From assembly GCA_036924085.1 (NCBI GenBank), contig JAVGWX010000011.1:28510817-28574816 (forward strand): DNA of 64,000 bases, given 5' to 3'. Each line of letters opens with the position of its first letter. Position 1 is the stretch's first letter. This DNA is from Ariolimax columbianus. Taxonomy: Eukaryota > Mollusca > Gastropoda > Stylommatophora > Arionidae. Shown in pieces: positions 53,365-63,089 of this stretch. Under the pieces are notes generated by a model. That model was not told where the DNA came from and searched no databases. It saw only the letters and a program-made list of their open reading frames with translations. Made by a program: the position numbers and the translations under genes.

Positions 53365-53645
53365 TTCCTCGTAGCCCTCCTTGGAAACGGATTGATTTTA
53401 TGGTAACCTGGCTAGCTAGGTGAGGGATCGACGTGATCCACGTAGTAGTTAGCGACACGCAGATGAAGCCAAGCATAGCACAGCCACCTGGAGGATCCCG
53501 GTCTACCTTCATCAGGACGCTCGGGATGTGAGGAAAACTACGAAAACCCAAAACCCGCCATTTAACGTTCTTTTTAGGGCGCACAAAAGAGTAATCCTAC
53601 TCATTGTGGACATTCAACAACAACAACAACAACAACAACAACCAG
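53365..53645 (+). mobile_element. V-rep element, 3' part (split by L-J)
   Basis: Continues the 51.37-kb element: 'ccttggaaacggattgattt', 'tatggtaacctggctagcta', 'ggatcgacgtgatccacgta', 'gatgaagccaagcatagcac', 'cctactcattgtggacattc', then a (CAA)n tail of about nine units. Confidence 0.88.
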
Positions 53646-54039
53646 TTTCAGGACTGATCAACCAGACGATGATGATGAACTGCCGTCATTTCAATGCTAT
53701 CAAAGAGTTTTTCCATAGTTCCCAAACACTAAGCACAACGGTTTTTGTTCTTCAACGAAGTACACGTTCAGGGCTTGGTAGCTTCTGCATTTTTAACTAT
53801 AGCTTGTCTCTACTTTTTAGTTTTTTTTTAAAGATTGTATTCTATGCATCTCTATTGTCTCTCCATAGTTTCCATCTGCATTAGCCGTGTGCTTATCGTT
53901 GCCTCTGATCTCTATTGATCTTTTTTTAAGCTGTCACTACCGCGTTTGTTCTCAAAGCTGATGTCCACTGGGAAGCTCGATATGGGTTTGCCATGGGAGA
54001 TTGTAATAGACAAGGAACGAACACACAAGAAGTTAATGT
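53646..54039. other. No recognisable gene
   Basis: T-rich unique-looking sequence with a T11 run (about 53821-53829). No motif-bearing frame. Confidence 0.45.
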
Positions 54040-54315
54040 TGAGACACGGGATCTAATTGTTTAATAGAGCCAAACCTGTTACACGGAAGAGAATCATGTG
54101 TTGAAGGGGGATCCAATTGTTTAATAGAGCATACCCTGATACGCGGAAGGGAATCGTGTGTTGGGGGGGGGAGGGGGGGGGTGTCCCAATTGTTTAATAG
54201 AGCCAACCTGTTACACGGAAGGGAATCGTGTGTTGGGGGGGGGGGGGTCCAATTGTTTAATAGAGCCAACCTGTTACACGGAAGGGAATCGTGTGTTGGG
54301 GGGGGGGGGGGGGGG
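54040..54315. repeat. G-rich tandem array, first block
   Basis: Unit of about 60-70 bp: 'tccaattgtttaatagagcc', 'aacctgttacacggaaggga', 'atcgtgtgttgg' followed by a G run that lengthens from 4 to about 17. Four units. The G runs make length variation likely and quadruplex formation possible. Confidence 0.92.
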
Positions 54316-54423
54316 TCCAATTGTTTAAAAGAGTCAAACCTGTTACGCGAAAGGGAATCATGTGTAGATATGTATCTATGTGTTTATAACCGTCAACTCT
54401 GCTACGCGGAAGCGAATCACGGA
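54316..54423. repeat. 108-bp direct repeat, copy 1
   Basis: Starts at 'tccaattgtttaaaagagtc' and ends 'ctacgcggaagcgaatcacg'. It differs from copy 2 (55885-55992) at only two positions, both C to T in copy 2. LINE L-A begins directly after it. Confidence 0.95.
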
Positions 54424-55849
54424 ATGAGAGCCAGAGAAAGAATGGCAATCATGAGGAAACTTGCTGGCACAAGCTGGGGAGCAGACGAAAGTATACTAAA
54501 GAAACTGTACACTGGAAGAGTGATACCAGTTCTCGAGTATGGCATTGCGGCATGGACAACAGCAGCAAAGGCGAACTTCGATAAAGTTAGCAAACTCCAA
54601 AACCAAGCCATGAGAGTTATAACAGGAGGCATGAAGTCAACGCCAATTATAGAACTTGAAAAGATTACAAAACTGCAATCCATGGCCGACAGAAGAGACT
54701 GCAGAGCCCAGCTGCAATCAGAGAAACTCAGAAGACTGACTGACCACCCAATGCACCAGAGACTAAACAATTTCGGGTGGGAAACTAAAGCGAAGAAACT
54801 GTGCAGAAATAGCCAAAGCAAAGATGCACGAAAACCCCATGAACGCACTAACAACAGCAAAGCCCATCCCTACTGTACGAAAACCTACCTGGAGGCAGCA
54901 TATATTTCCAGAGGTGGTAGAAAATATACCAGGTATTAGAAACAAAAACTGCCAGTCTGAAAAAGAAAGAAGAGACTACCCTGAGTTACATTACGGAAAA
55001 CTACCCAAGCATGGACTGGACCCATGCATACACCGACGTTTCCGTAACAAATACAACACAGTACGGAGGGGCAGGAGCATTCCTTAGCCTACCAAATGGC
55101 AGAAAAATATAACTGTCATTCGCTACTGGAAAATACACAAGCAATTTCAGAGCGGAAGCAGAGGCTCTGAGGGCGGCAGTGGAAGAAATGGTGACAGGTA
55201 AAAGGAATGAAAGCCACATAGTCCTGCTTACAGATGCACTGGCCGTAGTCACAGCACTAAAAAGCCAGAAAAATACTGAACTTAATGATTTAAGAGCAGT
55301 ACTCTGTCAACTATGCCAGCAGGCCGCACCAAAAAGAGTAGTGGTGCAGTGGGTCCCATCTCACTGCAACATCCAAGGCAACGAGGAGGCAGACAAGACT
55401 GGCAAAAGAAGGTGCAAAACTACCACAACCCTATACTAGTATGACATACGAAGAGTCAAAACGGCTTATTAGAGCTAGATACATGACCAAATGGGAAACC
55501 GAACATACTGGTTATACCAAAAACGATGCCTATTACCAGTTGAACAGAAAAGAGCAGGTCGTGGTCTTCAGACTTCGCACTGGCCACAATAGACTGAGGT
55601 ACCACCTATTCAACAAATTGAAGATAGGTGGCACCGACGAATGCCCGTGTGGTACCAGGAAAATGACCGCTGAGCATTTGCTGCAAAACTGCCCGACATA
55701 CGAGGATCAGAGAGATCAGATGTGGCCATCACCAGTGGCAACACTAGACAAGCTCTATGGCAGTGTCGACAGCCTCAGGATGACGGCTGCTTTTTTCGAA
55801 AAAATAATGGTTACTGTCTGACTGCGTACGAAGAAGAAGAAGAAGAAGT
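54424..55849 (+). mobile_element. LINE L-A, best-preserved 3' half
   Basis: Plus strand. 'ARERMAIMRKLAGTSWGADE' opens a 252-codon run through 'GRVIPVLEYGIAAWTTAAK', 'ITGGMKSTPIIELEKITKLQ' and 'DRRDCRAQLQSEKLRRLTDH'. After a shift: 'TAKPIPTVRKPTWRQHIF'. RNase H: the first motif is mutated ('YTDVSVTN', Gly of TDGS lost); 'EALRAAVEEM', 'LLTDALAVVTALKSQ' and 'PSHCNIQGNEEAD' are intact before another shift. The final 126 codons (55441-55821) are intact, with 'FRLRTGHNRLRYHLFNKLK', 'CPCGTRKMTAEHLLQNCPTY' and 'WPSPVATLDKLYGSV'. (GAA)n tail at 55830-55849. The RT itself is missing. Confidence 0.92.
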
Positions 55850-55992
55850 TTAATAGAGTCAGGGGGGGGGGGTGGGGGGGGGGGTCCAATTGTTTAAAAG
55901 AGTCAAACCTGTTACGCGAAAGGGAATCATGTGTAGATATGTATCTATGTGTTTATAACCGTCAACTCTGCTACGTGGAAGCGAATCATGGA
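55850..55992. repeat. G-rich array, second block, with 108-bp direct repeat copy 2
   Basis: 'tttaatagagtc' plus a G/T run resumes the array in mid-unit after the L-A tail, followed by the second 108-bp copy (55885-55992). The array therefore surrounds the LINE. Confidence 0.92.
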
Positions 55993-56185
55993 CAATCTAT
56001 TAACAAATACACCGATAAGTAGATGAAGCTCTGCTTGTTTGACATAAATAATCTTTCTTCAACATGGAGACAAATCATGGCAAATCAAATGTTCAAACAC
56101 GAAGTTGATTGGCAGATGGAAAGTACTTGTTTGTTAGGTAGTCCGATCATCTTTGTTTTTACATCTGCTAATTCTTCTTCTTCTT
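55993..56185. other. No feature seen
   Basis: AT-rich spacer. Confidence 0.5.
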
Positions 56186-56545
56186 CTTAGTTCGTTCTCA
56201 ATCTCCCACTACCAAACCCTGAAAGGGCTTAAGTAGCAGAATGTAGTCCGGAGAACGGAATACGTTGTGTCGTAGTTTACAGCTTGGCTGCGATATTTGC
56301 ACCTTTCGGCCCAACACATCCGACTTCAGCAAGCATTTTTTGAGTACCGGGTTAGCATTCTCTCTTCGATCCCTTCTCCTTAGCCAGTCTGCCCTGCTGC
56401 AGCCTGTTATCCAGGATCACCGCGTGGAGGTGTAGAAGGGTCTTGGCAGCTATGGTTCGATGGCCTTGACGCTAGCAGTCAGCTATGGATCGCTAACCAC
56501 TGCAGCTCATGTGCTGATCAGCATCTTCATCTGCTAATTGACATC
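56186..56545 (-). mobile_element. SINE-like S2 with (GAA)n tail
   Basis: Best S2 copy, minus strand. 5' part 'gctgatcagcacatgagctg', 'cagctatggttcg'-equivalent, 'ggatcaccgcgtggagg' (plus); core 'gctgaagtcggatgtgttgg' and 'gccgaaaggtgcaaat'; 3' part 'gtaaactacgacacaacgta', 'ttctccggactacattctgc'; tail 'gaacgaactaagaagaag'. About 90% or more identical by eye to the copy at 37.9 kb. Confidence 0.87.
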
Positions 56546-56610
56546 TGTCCAGTTAAAAATATAATGATTCTTACGAGAATCCATATATTACTAGTTGAGA
56601 AACATTGCGT

Positions 56611-56814
56611 GGATGGAGAAGACTGATGTCTGGGCATGCAGAACATACTGATCGGACATATTAGTCAGGCAGGTGAAATATACGGACCATGAGCCCTACC
56701 TCACTTCACGAAGTTCTCACTAGAAATAGGCTGTTTCATGACAGTCTGGCTAACGAGGTGAGGGATCGACGTCAGGGATCGACGTGATCTCCATCGTAGT
56801 GAGCGACACGCAGA
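56611..56814 (+). mobile_element. V-rep element, 5' part (split by L-K)
   Basis: 'gatggagaagactgatgtct', 'cagaacatactgatcggaca', 'tattagtcaggcag', 'gtgagggatcgacgt' (duplicated 15 bp), 'gtagtgagcgacacgcaga'. It ends at the first TSD copy gacacgcaga (56805-56814). Confidence 0.85.
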
Positions 56815-57292
56815 TACTTACTTTCCGTGTCCTAGGAAAGTCACACTAAACGTCACACTTTATTCTTCCAGTATTCAAGCACGTGGGTTGCCCTGTCGCT
56901 GACCCTCAGCAGGTCATCCATGCTACAAGCCCCTGGGAGGTTTAGGCAGATCATCATAAAGTCTTGGTCTTGTGTTACTCAAACATTCCCATGTTTCATC
57001 ATCCCTGTATCCCCATATTTCGATGTTTTTCCTGCATCGTGATACACCAGTTCCAAGGCTATTTATTGACTTCTATGTTGCGTAATGCAGGTGATGTCCA
57101 GGGGCAGGTTCCTTCCGTAACTCGATCAAGGTCAGCTGTTTCCAACTTTCGATGCTTCGTTGTCCTGGACTAGTCTGTAGGGGCTGGGATGACTGTAAGA
57201 AACTTCGTCTTGACTTTAGTCTTGAGCGTTGCACTTGATATCCGAAAATAGAGTGTCTTGGGTCATTTACCTGTTTCTGTCTTTATATCTCT
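56815..57292 (-). mobile_element. LINE L-K piece (478 bp) inserted in V-rep
   Basis: Bounded by gacacgcaga (56805-56814) and gacacacaga (57293-57302), a 10-bp duplication with one difference. The 3' terminus on the minus strand ('gacacggaaagtaagta') is the same as that of L-K at 31.78 kb. Readings such as 'SMDDLLRVSDRATHVLEYW' give the likely C-terminus. 5' truncated, non-functional. Confidence 0.82.
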
Positions 57293-57483
57293 GACACACA
57301 GAGGAATCCAAGCAAAGCACAACCGCCAGGATGGATTCTGATATACCTTCATTGTCGGACGTGAGGAAAACTACTGCAACCAGCCACATAACGCCATTTT
57401 GAGGACACACAAAAGCGTAAACATACTCATTGTGGGCATTCATCAACAACAACAACAACAGCAACAGCAACAATAACAACAGA
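57293..57483 (+). mobile_element. V-rep element, 3' part (split by L-K)
   Basis: Resumes with 'gaatccaagcaaagcacaac', 'ataccttcattgtcggacgt', 'catactcattgtgggcattc' and a long CAA/CAG-rich tail ending about 57481. Confidence 0.85.
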
Positions 57484-57849
57484 AACACTACGTTCGTCTC
57501 TATTGCTTCCTTCTAATTGGAATACGGTTACTTGTCTCTAGTTTAATTACTTTGATCTCTTGATCTCTGTGACACTTTCAAAGTTTCTTTGTAAAGTTTC
57601 TCCATTGATTCGCCTCCTGGGAGCTACTTAATCAGAACTGCTCAGCCCGGCGCACTACCATCTCTGATGAAGCTCACATCGATGAGAAGAGAAAAATTAC
57701 TGTGACTCAGAAATATCGAGCTGGATGAAAGGACATAATGCATAACGGCTCGAAATACTAACATCGTCCACGTGTGCCCCACGAGCGGTAGTTTCACGCG
57801 CTCAGTCAGAACTGTAGTCACAAGCAGTCACATCTGAATACACGTGTCT
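57484..57849. other. No recognisable gene
   Basis: Unassigned spacer without motif-bearing frames. Confidence 0.45.
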
Positions 57850-58275
57850 GACGCTGTCGCCATCTTCGCTTCAGCTTCTGTTTCTGTTTTTAAAAATCGA
57901 CGGCACTGCACTACTGTTGCTCAGTCTGTCTCAGCAAATGGCACAGGGTCTGGATGATGATGGTCCCTGTAGCTCGCTGGTTGTACACACTCCTGCTCCG
58001 ATCTCTCATGCGCACCACCCCCTCGAACCTCGTTTGATGTCAAAACTTTGCAGTTTGTGGATTGCTGATTCATCTATTTCGGTGTCCTCATCAAACAGAC
58101 GGCCATTGACTGATTTCAAAATGCCACTCCTATCCATCACCAACTTGCCCATGATGGGAGCTTGTGAAGCCAATATGTCAGCTCTTTCGTTGCCCTGAAC
58201 CCCAGCATGAGCAGGACAGTAAATACATATCAACCTCTGTAAGTTTGAGCCCTCAACAGCTGCTATCCATTCGTA
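57850..58275 (-). pseudogene. LINE L-J, RNase H 3' end
   Basis: Minus strand: 'IYCPAHAGVQGNERADILAS' retains the final RNase H His/Asn/Asp block, then 'MGKLVMDRSGILKSVNGRLF' and a 3' UTR collinear with 51.48-51.65 kb ('gatggtccctgtagctcgct', 'ggttgtacac'). The tail is 'tttttaaaaacagaaacaga'. Only the last part of the ORF is present. The intact HAGVQGNERAD is closer to the functional consensus than in the 52-kb copy. Confidence 0.87.
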
Positions 58276-58949
58276 CCTCAGCCATCACTTGGCTTCCGAA
58301 AGGCAACTATTATGTACATTACCGTATCCATCGACACCTACGGCTGAATCACGTGTATTATCACCTGTCTGACTTTCCCATTGCACCAGTCTCTGCACTC
58401 TTCTGTTGCCAACACTGATGATGACTCGGCGTATGTTTGCCCCGTTATCACTGGTGTTCATCAGTTTTTCCCACTTGATTAGAGTCTTTTAAGCTGTCAA
58501 GTATTCTCTCTCTTTGCTATTTTCTATCCTGGATTTATTTCCTCTCCAAAAACTCTAGACACAATCATTATCATGTGTCTTGCGTATCGATGTTTACGAT
58601 CAATTTCCTCAGCAGTTATCTATTCTTTGAGTGGAAGGCACTTTTAGTATCCTTGTTTTCTCAGTCATCTTGTCATCCCATATTAGATCTTTGCTATCTG
58701 TCTTCCGCATCTTCTCTTGTTCTCGGTCTCGCAATTGTGATTTTTGTAGAACTTATTTGTTTTGATGAGTTTTCCAGTTTGGTGTATATGTGATATTTTA
58801 ACAAGATGTAGATAATCGTGCAACGGGCATATCCTTATTTCAATAGTTTGGAGCTTGTAAATCCACACAAGGATGTAAGCACATATGTGAGTGTATGAAT
58901 TGTATGTAGAGAAGAAGAGAATATTGACGTTTAGATACATTTACGATCG
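58276..58949. other. No recognisable gene
   Basis: Unassigned T-rich sequence. Short frames on both strands (72-85 codons at 58.6-58.9 kb) have no motif. Confidence 0.4.
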
Positions 58950-59455
58950 GCGGTTACGAGATTCCATAGTTACGATACGCAGACGACACAGTGATACTAT
59001 CAAGAAGTGCAGAATGGCTAGAGCAGCTACTTTCACCCGTAAATGGACACAGTGAAGATCAAAACCTGTTTATAAACATAAACAAAGATAATGACCACCG
59101 ACAAAACACGAAGTCAACATAAGCTTGCAGTGGGTGGTGAAGAAATAGAACGGGTGACGTATTTTGAATATCTGGGCCACAGAATTGACAAAAATGGCGA
59201 CTGCTCGAAAGAAATCAGAAGACTAGCTATGTCAACGTAGAGGCTGAACAGCCTGAATGAATTATGGCAGAACTCCAACAAAACGAGAAAAGTGAGTCTA
59301 GAGAGCCTGTGTTTTTCCTGTGGTCGCATATGGCTGCGAATCATGGACGATTACCAACACTTCTGGACAAAGAATCGAATTCTTCGAGCCAGAATGTTAC
59401 AGAAAGATCTACAGAGTACCCTGGACGAAGAAAAAGACAAATATAGAAATTTAGC
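58950..59455 (+). pseudogene. LINE L-B, RT palm and connector
   Basis: Plus strand: 'RYADDTVILSRSAEWLEQLL' retains catalytic motif C intact and is nearly identical to the 16.3-kb copy. Then 'NGHSEDQNLFININK' and, after several frameshifts, the regions equivalent to GGEEI, FEYLG, DKNGDCSKEI and the NSLxxLWQ block. It ends abruptly at about 59455, before the GRPRRRW block, so it is truncated at both ends. Confidence 0.85.
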
Positions 59456-59689
59456 AAGCGTTTAACTCACGTCCTTCTTTAAACATCGTTGTCCAGTTCT
59501 TCACTGTTGTCTTCGACACACTTTTGTCACCATACACTGCCTGTATTCTGTGATGAATGTCAACTGGTCGACGTCCTTCAGCTGTTAGTAACCGAATCAC
59601 CGCTCACTGATCAACTCTGGACGGATTCCGAATAGCACCCGCCTTGTTTCAACGATCTGGTGCGGAAATTATGAGTTGGAGGATAATGC
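59456..59689. other. No feature seen
   Basis: Spacer between L-B and R7. Confidence 0.45.
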
Positions 59690-59805
59690 AATTTTGCAAA
59701 CTTGACGATTGGTATATACTGTTTACATCAGAAGTGACGTCATCATGCGCATCGTACTTATGTTTACTTGGTGCAGTTAGGTCCGGTTTCATTTGAACAC
59801 TTCTT
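59690..59805 (+). repeat. Dispersed repeat R7
   Basis: Second copy of the repeat at 43.27-43.39 kb; 'ttttgcaaacttgacgattg', 'gaagtgacgtcatcatgcgc', 'ggtccggtttcatttgaaca' are shared. Confidence 0.75.
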
Positions 59806-59984
59806 ATATGTTCTTCCTCTTCTTCGATCATTTTCAAACGACGACTTCGATAAATTAGACACAGGCAGCAGCGTGCTCAAGGCTCTGTAAATTTTCATGG
59901 TTTGTCATGACAGGACATTGACTATTGCCACGTGTTATACATTTAACTGGTGTATGATAAGCCGGTAGTGATCACTTCCGGTGT

Positions 59985-60790
59985 GAGAAAGGTGAGGTGC
60001 TTTCCCTTCTGCTGTTTAAAATATACACGGACAAAAGCCACCCAGAGACCATTCAAGCTGAGACTTCTGAACCAGAACAAAACTCAATACACGAATCACT
60101 TTTTGCAGATAATCAGTGTCTGTTGTTCAACGATGAAAATAAACTGCAAACTCACATGATCGCGCATGCGACTACCTGCGCTAAATATAATTTGCGAATT
60201 AACGAGAGCAAAACATAAACTACGAAGATCAGTAGAACATCTGGACCACTCATACTTTATAACTCGTTTAAATTCTGTTGCTCTTTAACAGGGCTCAATT
60301 ATTTGGGCAGTTTTTGTTTGGTGGACGATAAGAAAATATGAAAATCGAGACTGACAAGGCGTCAGAAAGCATCTGCTGGGACTTATCAGCTGTCACTACT
60401 GCTTAGGCATCTGAGCATTAGTTTGGCAACAAAGCAACAGCCGATAAACAGTATATTTATGCCGAATATATGCTGCCACTGCTAAACATGACCTCTGTCC
60501 AAGACGCATAAGTGCATAATTCCGACATGTGAAATGAAGTGTTTGAGGAAGGTCATCGGTGTTACCAGGAAAGACATAATGCGGAACGAAGACATTGGCA
60601 GTATCGTCGGCACTACGACTTGTGCAGAATACATTTCCAGGCAGAAAATAAGTTGGTTTGGTCATCTCATGGGAATGCACACTCATCAACTTCCACTGAA
60701 GGCTTACAATGCTGGTAGATCTGGCAACAGGGCAAGTGGGCGACCGCGAGGCAGGTGGATAGATGCCATTAGAGTGATTGTGTAGCTAGC
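59985..60790 (+). pseudogene. LINE L-D-like, RT palm to C-terminus
   Basis: Plus strand: 'LLLFKIYTDKSHPETIQ' (after motif B), 'IHESLFADNQCLLFNDENKL' in which motif C reads FADN (second Asp lost), 'TCAKYNLRINESKT' (motif D). After frame breaks: 'MKCLRKVIGVTRKDIMRNED', 'KISWFGHLMGMHTHQLPLKA' and 'GNRASGRPRGRWIDAI', ending with a stop at 60783. The last 83 codons are an intact frame. Confidence 0.83.
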
Positions 60791-60854
60791 TACACGGACT
60801 CATATTGACCAACGCACTTGGCACAGGTCACTTAACGGCACAAGTGGACAGAAA

Positions 60855-61350
60855 CTACTACTACTGCTACTACTACTACTGCTACTGCTGCTGCTGCCAC
60901 TACCACTACTACTACTACTGCTACCGCTACCACTACCACTACTGCTATTATTACAACTACTACTACTACTCTTACTACTGCTACTATTCCTACTGCAACT
61001 AATAACAAAAACTACTGCTACAAAAATTACTACTACAAAACTACGACTACAAAAACTACTACTACAAAAACTACTACTAAAAACAACTACTACTACAAAA
61101 CTACGACTACAAAAACTACTACTACAGAAACTACTTCCACGAAAACTATTACTACAAATACTACTTCTACAAAAACTACTACAATTACAAAAACTACCAC
61201 TACAAAAACTGCTTCTGCAAAAACTACTACTACAAGATCTACTACTACAAAAACTACAACTACAAAAACTACTACTACAATGACTTCTACTACAAAAACG
61301 GCTACTACAAAAACTACTACTACTACTACAAATACTACTGCTACGAAAAT
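60855..61350. repeat. (ACT)n and ACTACTACAAAA array
   Basis: 60855-60990 is ACT/GCT trinucleotide repeat; from 61005 to 61350 a 12-15 bp unit 'actactactacaaaa' repeats about 22 times. It starts close to the 3' end of the L-D-like fragment. Tyr- and Ser/Cys-rich frames are spurious. Confidence 0.95.
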
Positions 61351-61670
61351 TACTACATGGTGGACACAGCTGTATGAGGTGTTCCAATTTCATGTCGGAT
61401 GTGCCACCGGAATAGAGATCCGCAGTGCTAATCTGGAATTGATTAAATCATCGGTTTTTGTCTCAGGGAAGAAGCGTAGAGACTGACGACATATTTTACT
61501 CATTTCCATAGTTTTCCGTGCCCATGTTCCACTGCGAAGAGGTAGGGGACCCCTCCCACGAGCATTTTGTGGACCCCTCCGACGAAATGGTCGGCACTCT
61601 CCCCACCAGCCGAGTCTCATTAGAGTTAGCAACCCCGTCCTCAGTCAAATTGTGTTCAATATATATATAA
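61351..61670. other. No recognisable gene
   Basis: Spacer; a short (TA)n at about 61660-61669 precedes SINE S3. Confidence 0.45.
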
Positions 61671-61870
61671 ATTGAGACTGCGTGGCTTGAGGGTAAAACT
61701 CGCTCGGTTTCCACAATCCCAAACGCACGTGGTTCGATTCCCACCTTGTCGAGTTTGGCAGACACTGGTATGTTTTCTCGGGGGATTGCTCCTCCACGTA
61801 CGGAAAGTAATGACAACATACAGTACTGCACACTTGCCAAGAAACGTATAACAGCCAAATAGGTGTATAT
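61671..61870 (+). mobile_element. SINE S3 with intact Pol III boxes
   Basis: Box A 'TGGCTTGAGGG' (61683-61693), box B 'GGTTCGATTCC' (61731-61741, perfect consensus). Body: 'gtttggcagacactgg', 'gctcctccacgtacggaaag', 'cttgccaagaaacgtataac', 'agccaaataggtg'. The 3' end is replaced by a TA repeat before the L-B-like terminus, so this copy is 3' truncated. Confidence 0.87.
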
Positions 61871-61904
61871 ATATATCATCAAACGGGTTTGTCTTGATGA
61901 AGTA

Positions 61905-62010
61905 ACGCGCTGTATTTGGATTATAGTAAGGACGAAATTGCGCTGGTCGTCAACCTCACTCTTTGGCAAGACATAAGTCAAGACAACTGGAGGTACCTCA
62001 GGATTATGTA
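61905..62010 (+). repeat. Dispersed repeat R6
   Basis: 'ggattatagtaaggacgaaa', 'gtcaacctcactc', 'caagacataagtcaagacaa', 'ctggaggtacctcaggatta' match the other R6 copies. Confidence 0.65.
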
Positions 62011-62794
62011 TTATATATAAAAGTAAAGAACCAGTTTGTCTGCCATGTGGTGTATGGAAAAAGTGGTGACAGGTCCATATTTGTTGTGACCAACGGTACA
62101 CTAGGAGTGATCTGGTCAACATTGCTACAGCCGCCTTCATTTCTCAGATTGTTCTGGTATCCAAGTATGAGGCTAAGTCGACCTCGAGGGCCGTTTTTGC
62201 GATCGGAAACTAGTGAGCGAACCAATAGATCGCTTTGTTGGGAAGTCAGTGCATTAACCAATGTACTTCTGGAATTATCATATGTATAGTTATACTGATT
62301 TTGAAAATATAAGATAACATGTATCCATTTATAGAACACGTATCTATCCACTTCTATCCAAACAATTGGATAACTATTATGTGATTTTTAACGAAGGAAA
62401 TGAATGAGATTTGTGGCGGCAATGCCACAAGAGAGAAAAAAAATATCGCCTTTGACATCGGGTGCTTGAAAATCGATATCATGAAAGTAATGGCGGGCTG
62501 GTATCGTGAAGTGTAGCGTTTCCTCGCTAGAAACAGTCTTGTAATGTCATTGAGGAATCAGATTGTCTCCTAGCGCCCACGAGATGTTGAATTTTGTCAC
62601 ATTTGTATGCATCGACCTAAACAAGCATTGATCACGTTTCCAAGGCTTAGTCGTAATGAATCCTGGTTCGCGTGCATAAATGTATGGATGTTGTTGGAGG
62701 TTAGCTTTCTTCGTTGTAATAAATACTGAAGCATTAGGTCGATGGTGACGGAAAAACTTGGGATAATTATGTCAGCTATAATGGGATTGACAAG
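62011..62794. other. No recognisable gene
   Basis: Unique-looking sequence with no motif-bearing frames; a minus frame of 115 codons (62004-62351) lacks recognisable features and overlaps a plus frame of similar length. Confidence 0.4.
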
Positions 62795-63050
62795 TAATCA
62801 GGGTCAGGTAAAACCACCTGATCATGACTACTAGTCCACGTCCTCATCATTCGTGCTCCTACCACCAGGCCCCGGCACAGTAGCCTGTAGGGATCGAAAC
62901 TGTAATACCCATATAGCTGTGAGATTAATGAGAAGCCGCATGTTGCACTACGGCAATGAGGCCCCCACCAGTCTACCTTCTCAATTACGCATCGGGATGT
63001 AACAAGATACATTGTAAACCCTATCTTAGACATACCTAGCTTCTAACAAC
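62795..63050 (+). mobile_element. V-rep element, diverged
   Basis: 'aatcagggtcaggtaaaacc', 'cctgatcatgac', 'gggatcgaaactg', 'accagtctaccttctcaatt' and 'catcgggatgtaac' follow V-rep order. The oldest-looking copy; no clear CAA tail. Confidence 0.65.
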
Positions 63051-63089
63051 ATTAGTATCTGCTAAGGTGTGTTTAAGTCGTTTCATTGG

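Noticed and set aside
54316..55992. 108-bp direct repeats as LTRs of a small LTR element
   Set aside because: The interior is a 5'-truncated non-LTR LINE with a GAA tail; there is no primer-binding site, polypurine tract, gag or integrase, and part of the repeat belongs to the surrounding tandem array.
62004..62351. 115-codon minus frame and 108-codon plus frame overlapping each other
   Set aside because: Neither has a motif or a copy elsewhere; length is compatible with chance in this composition.
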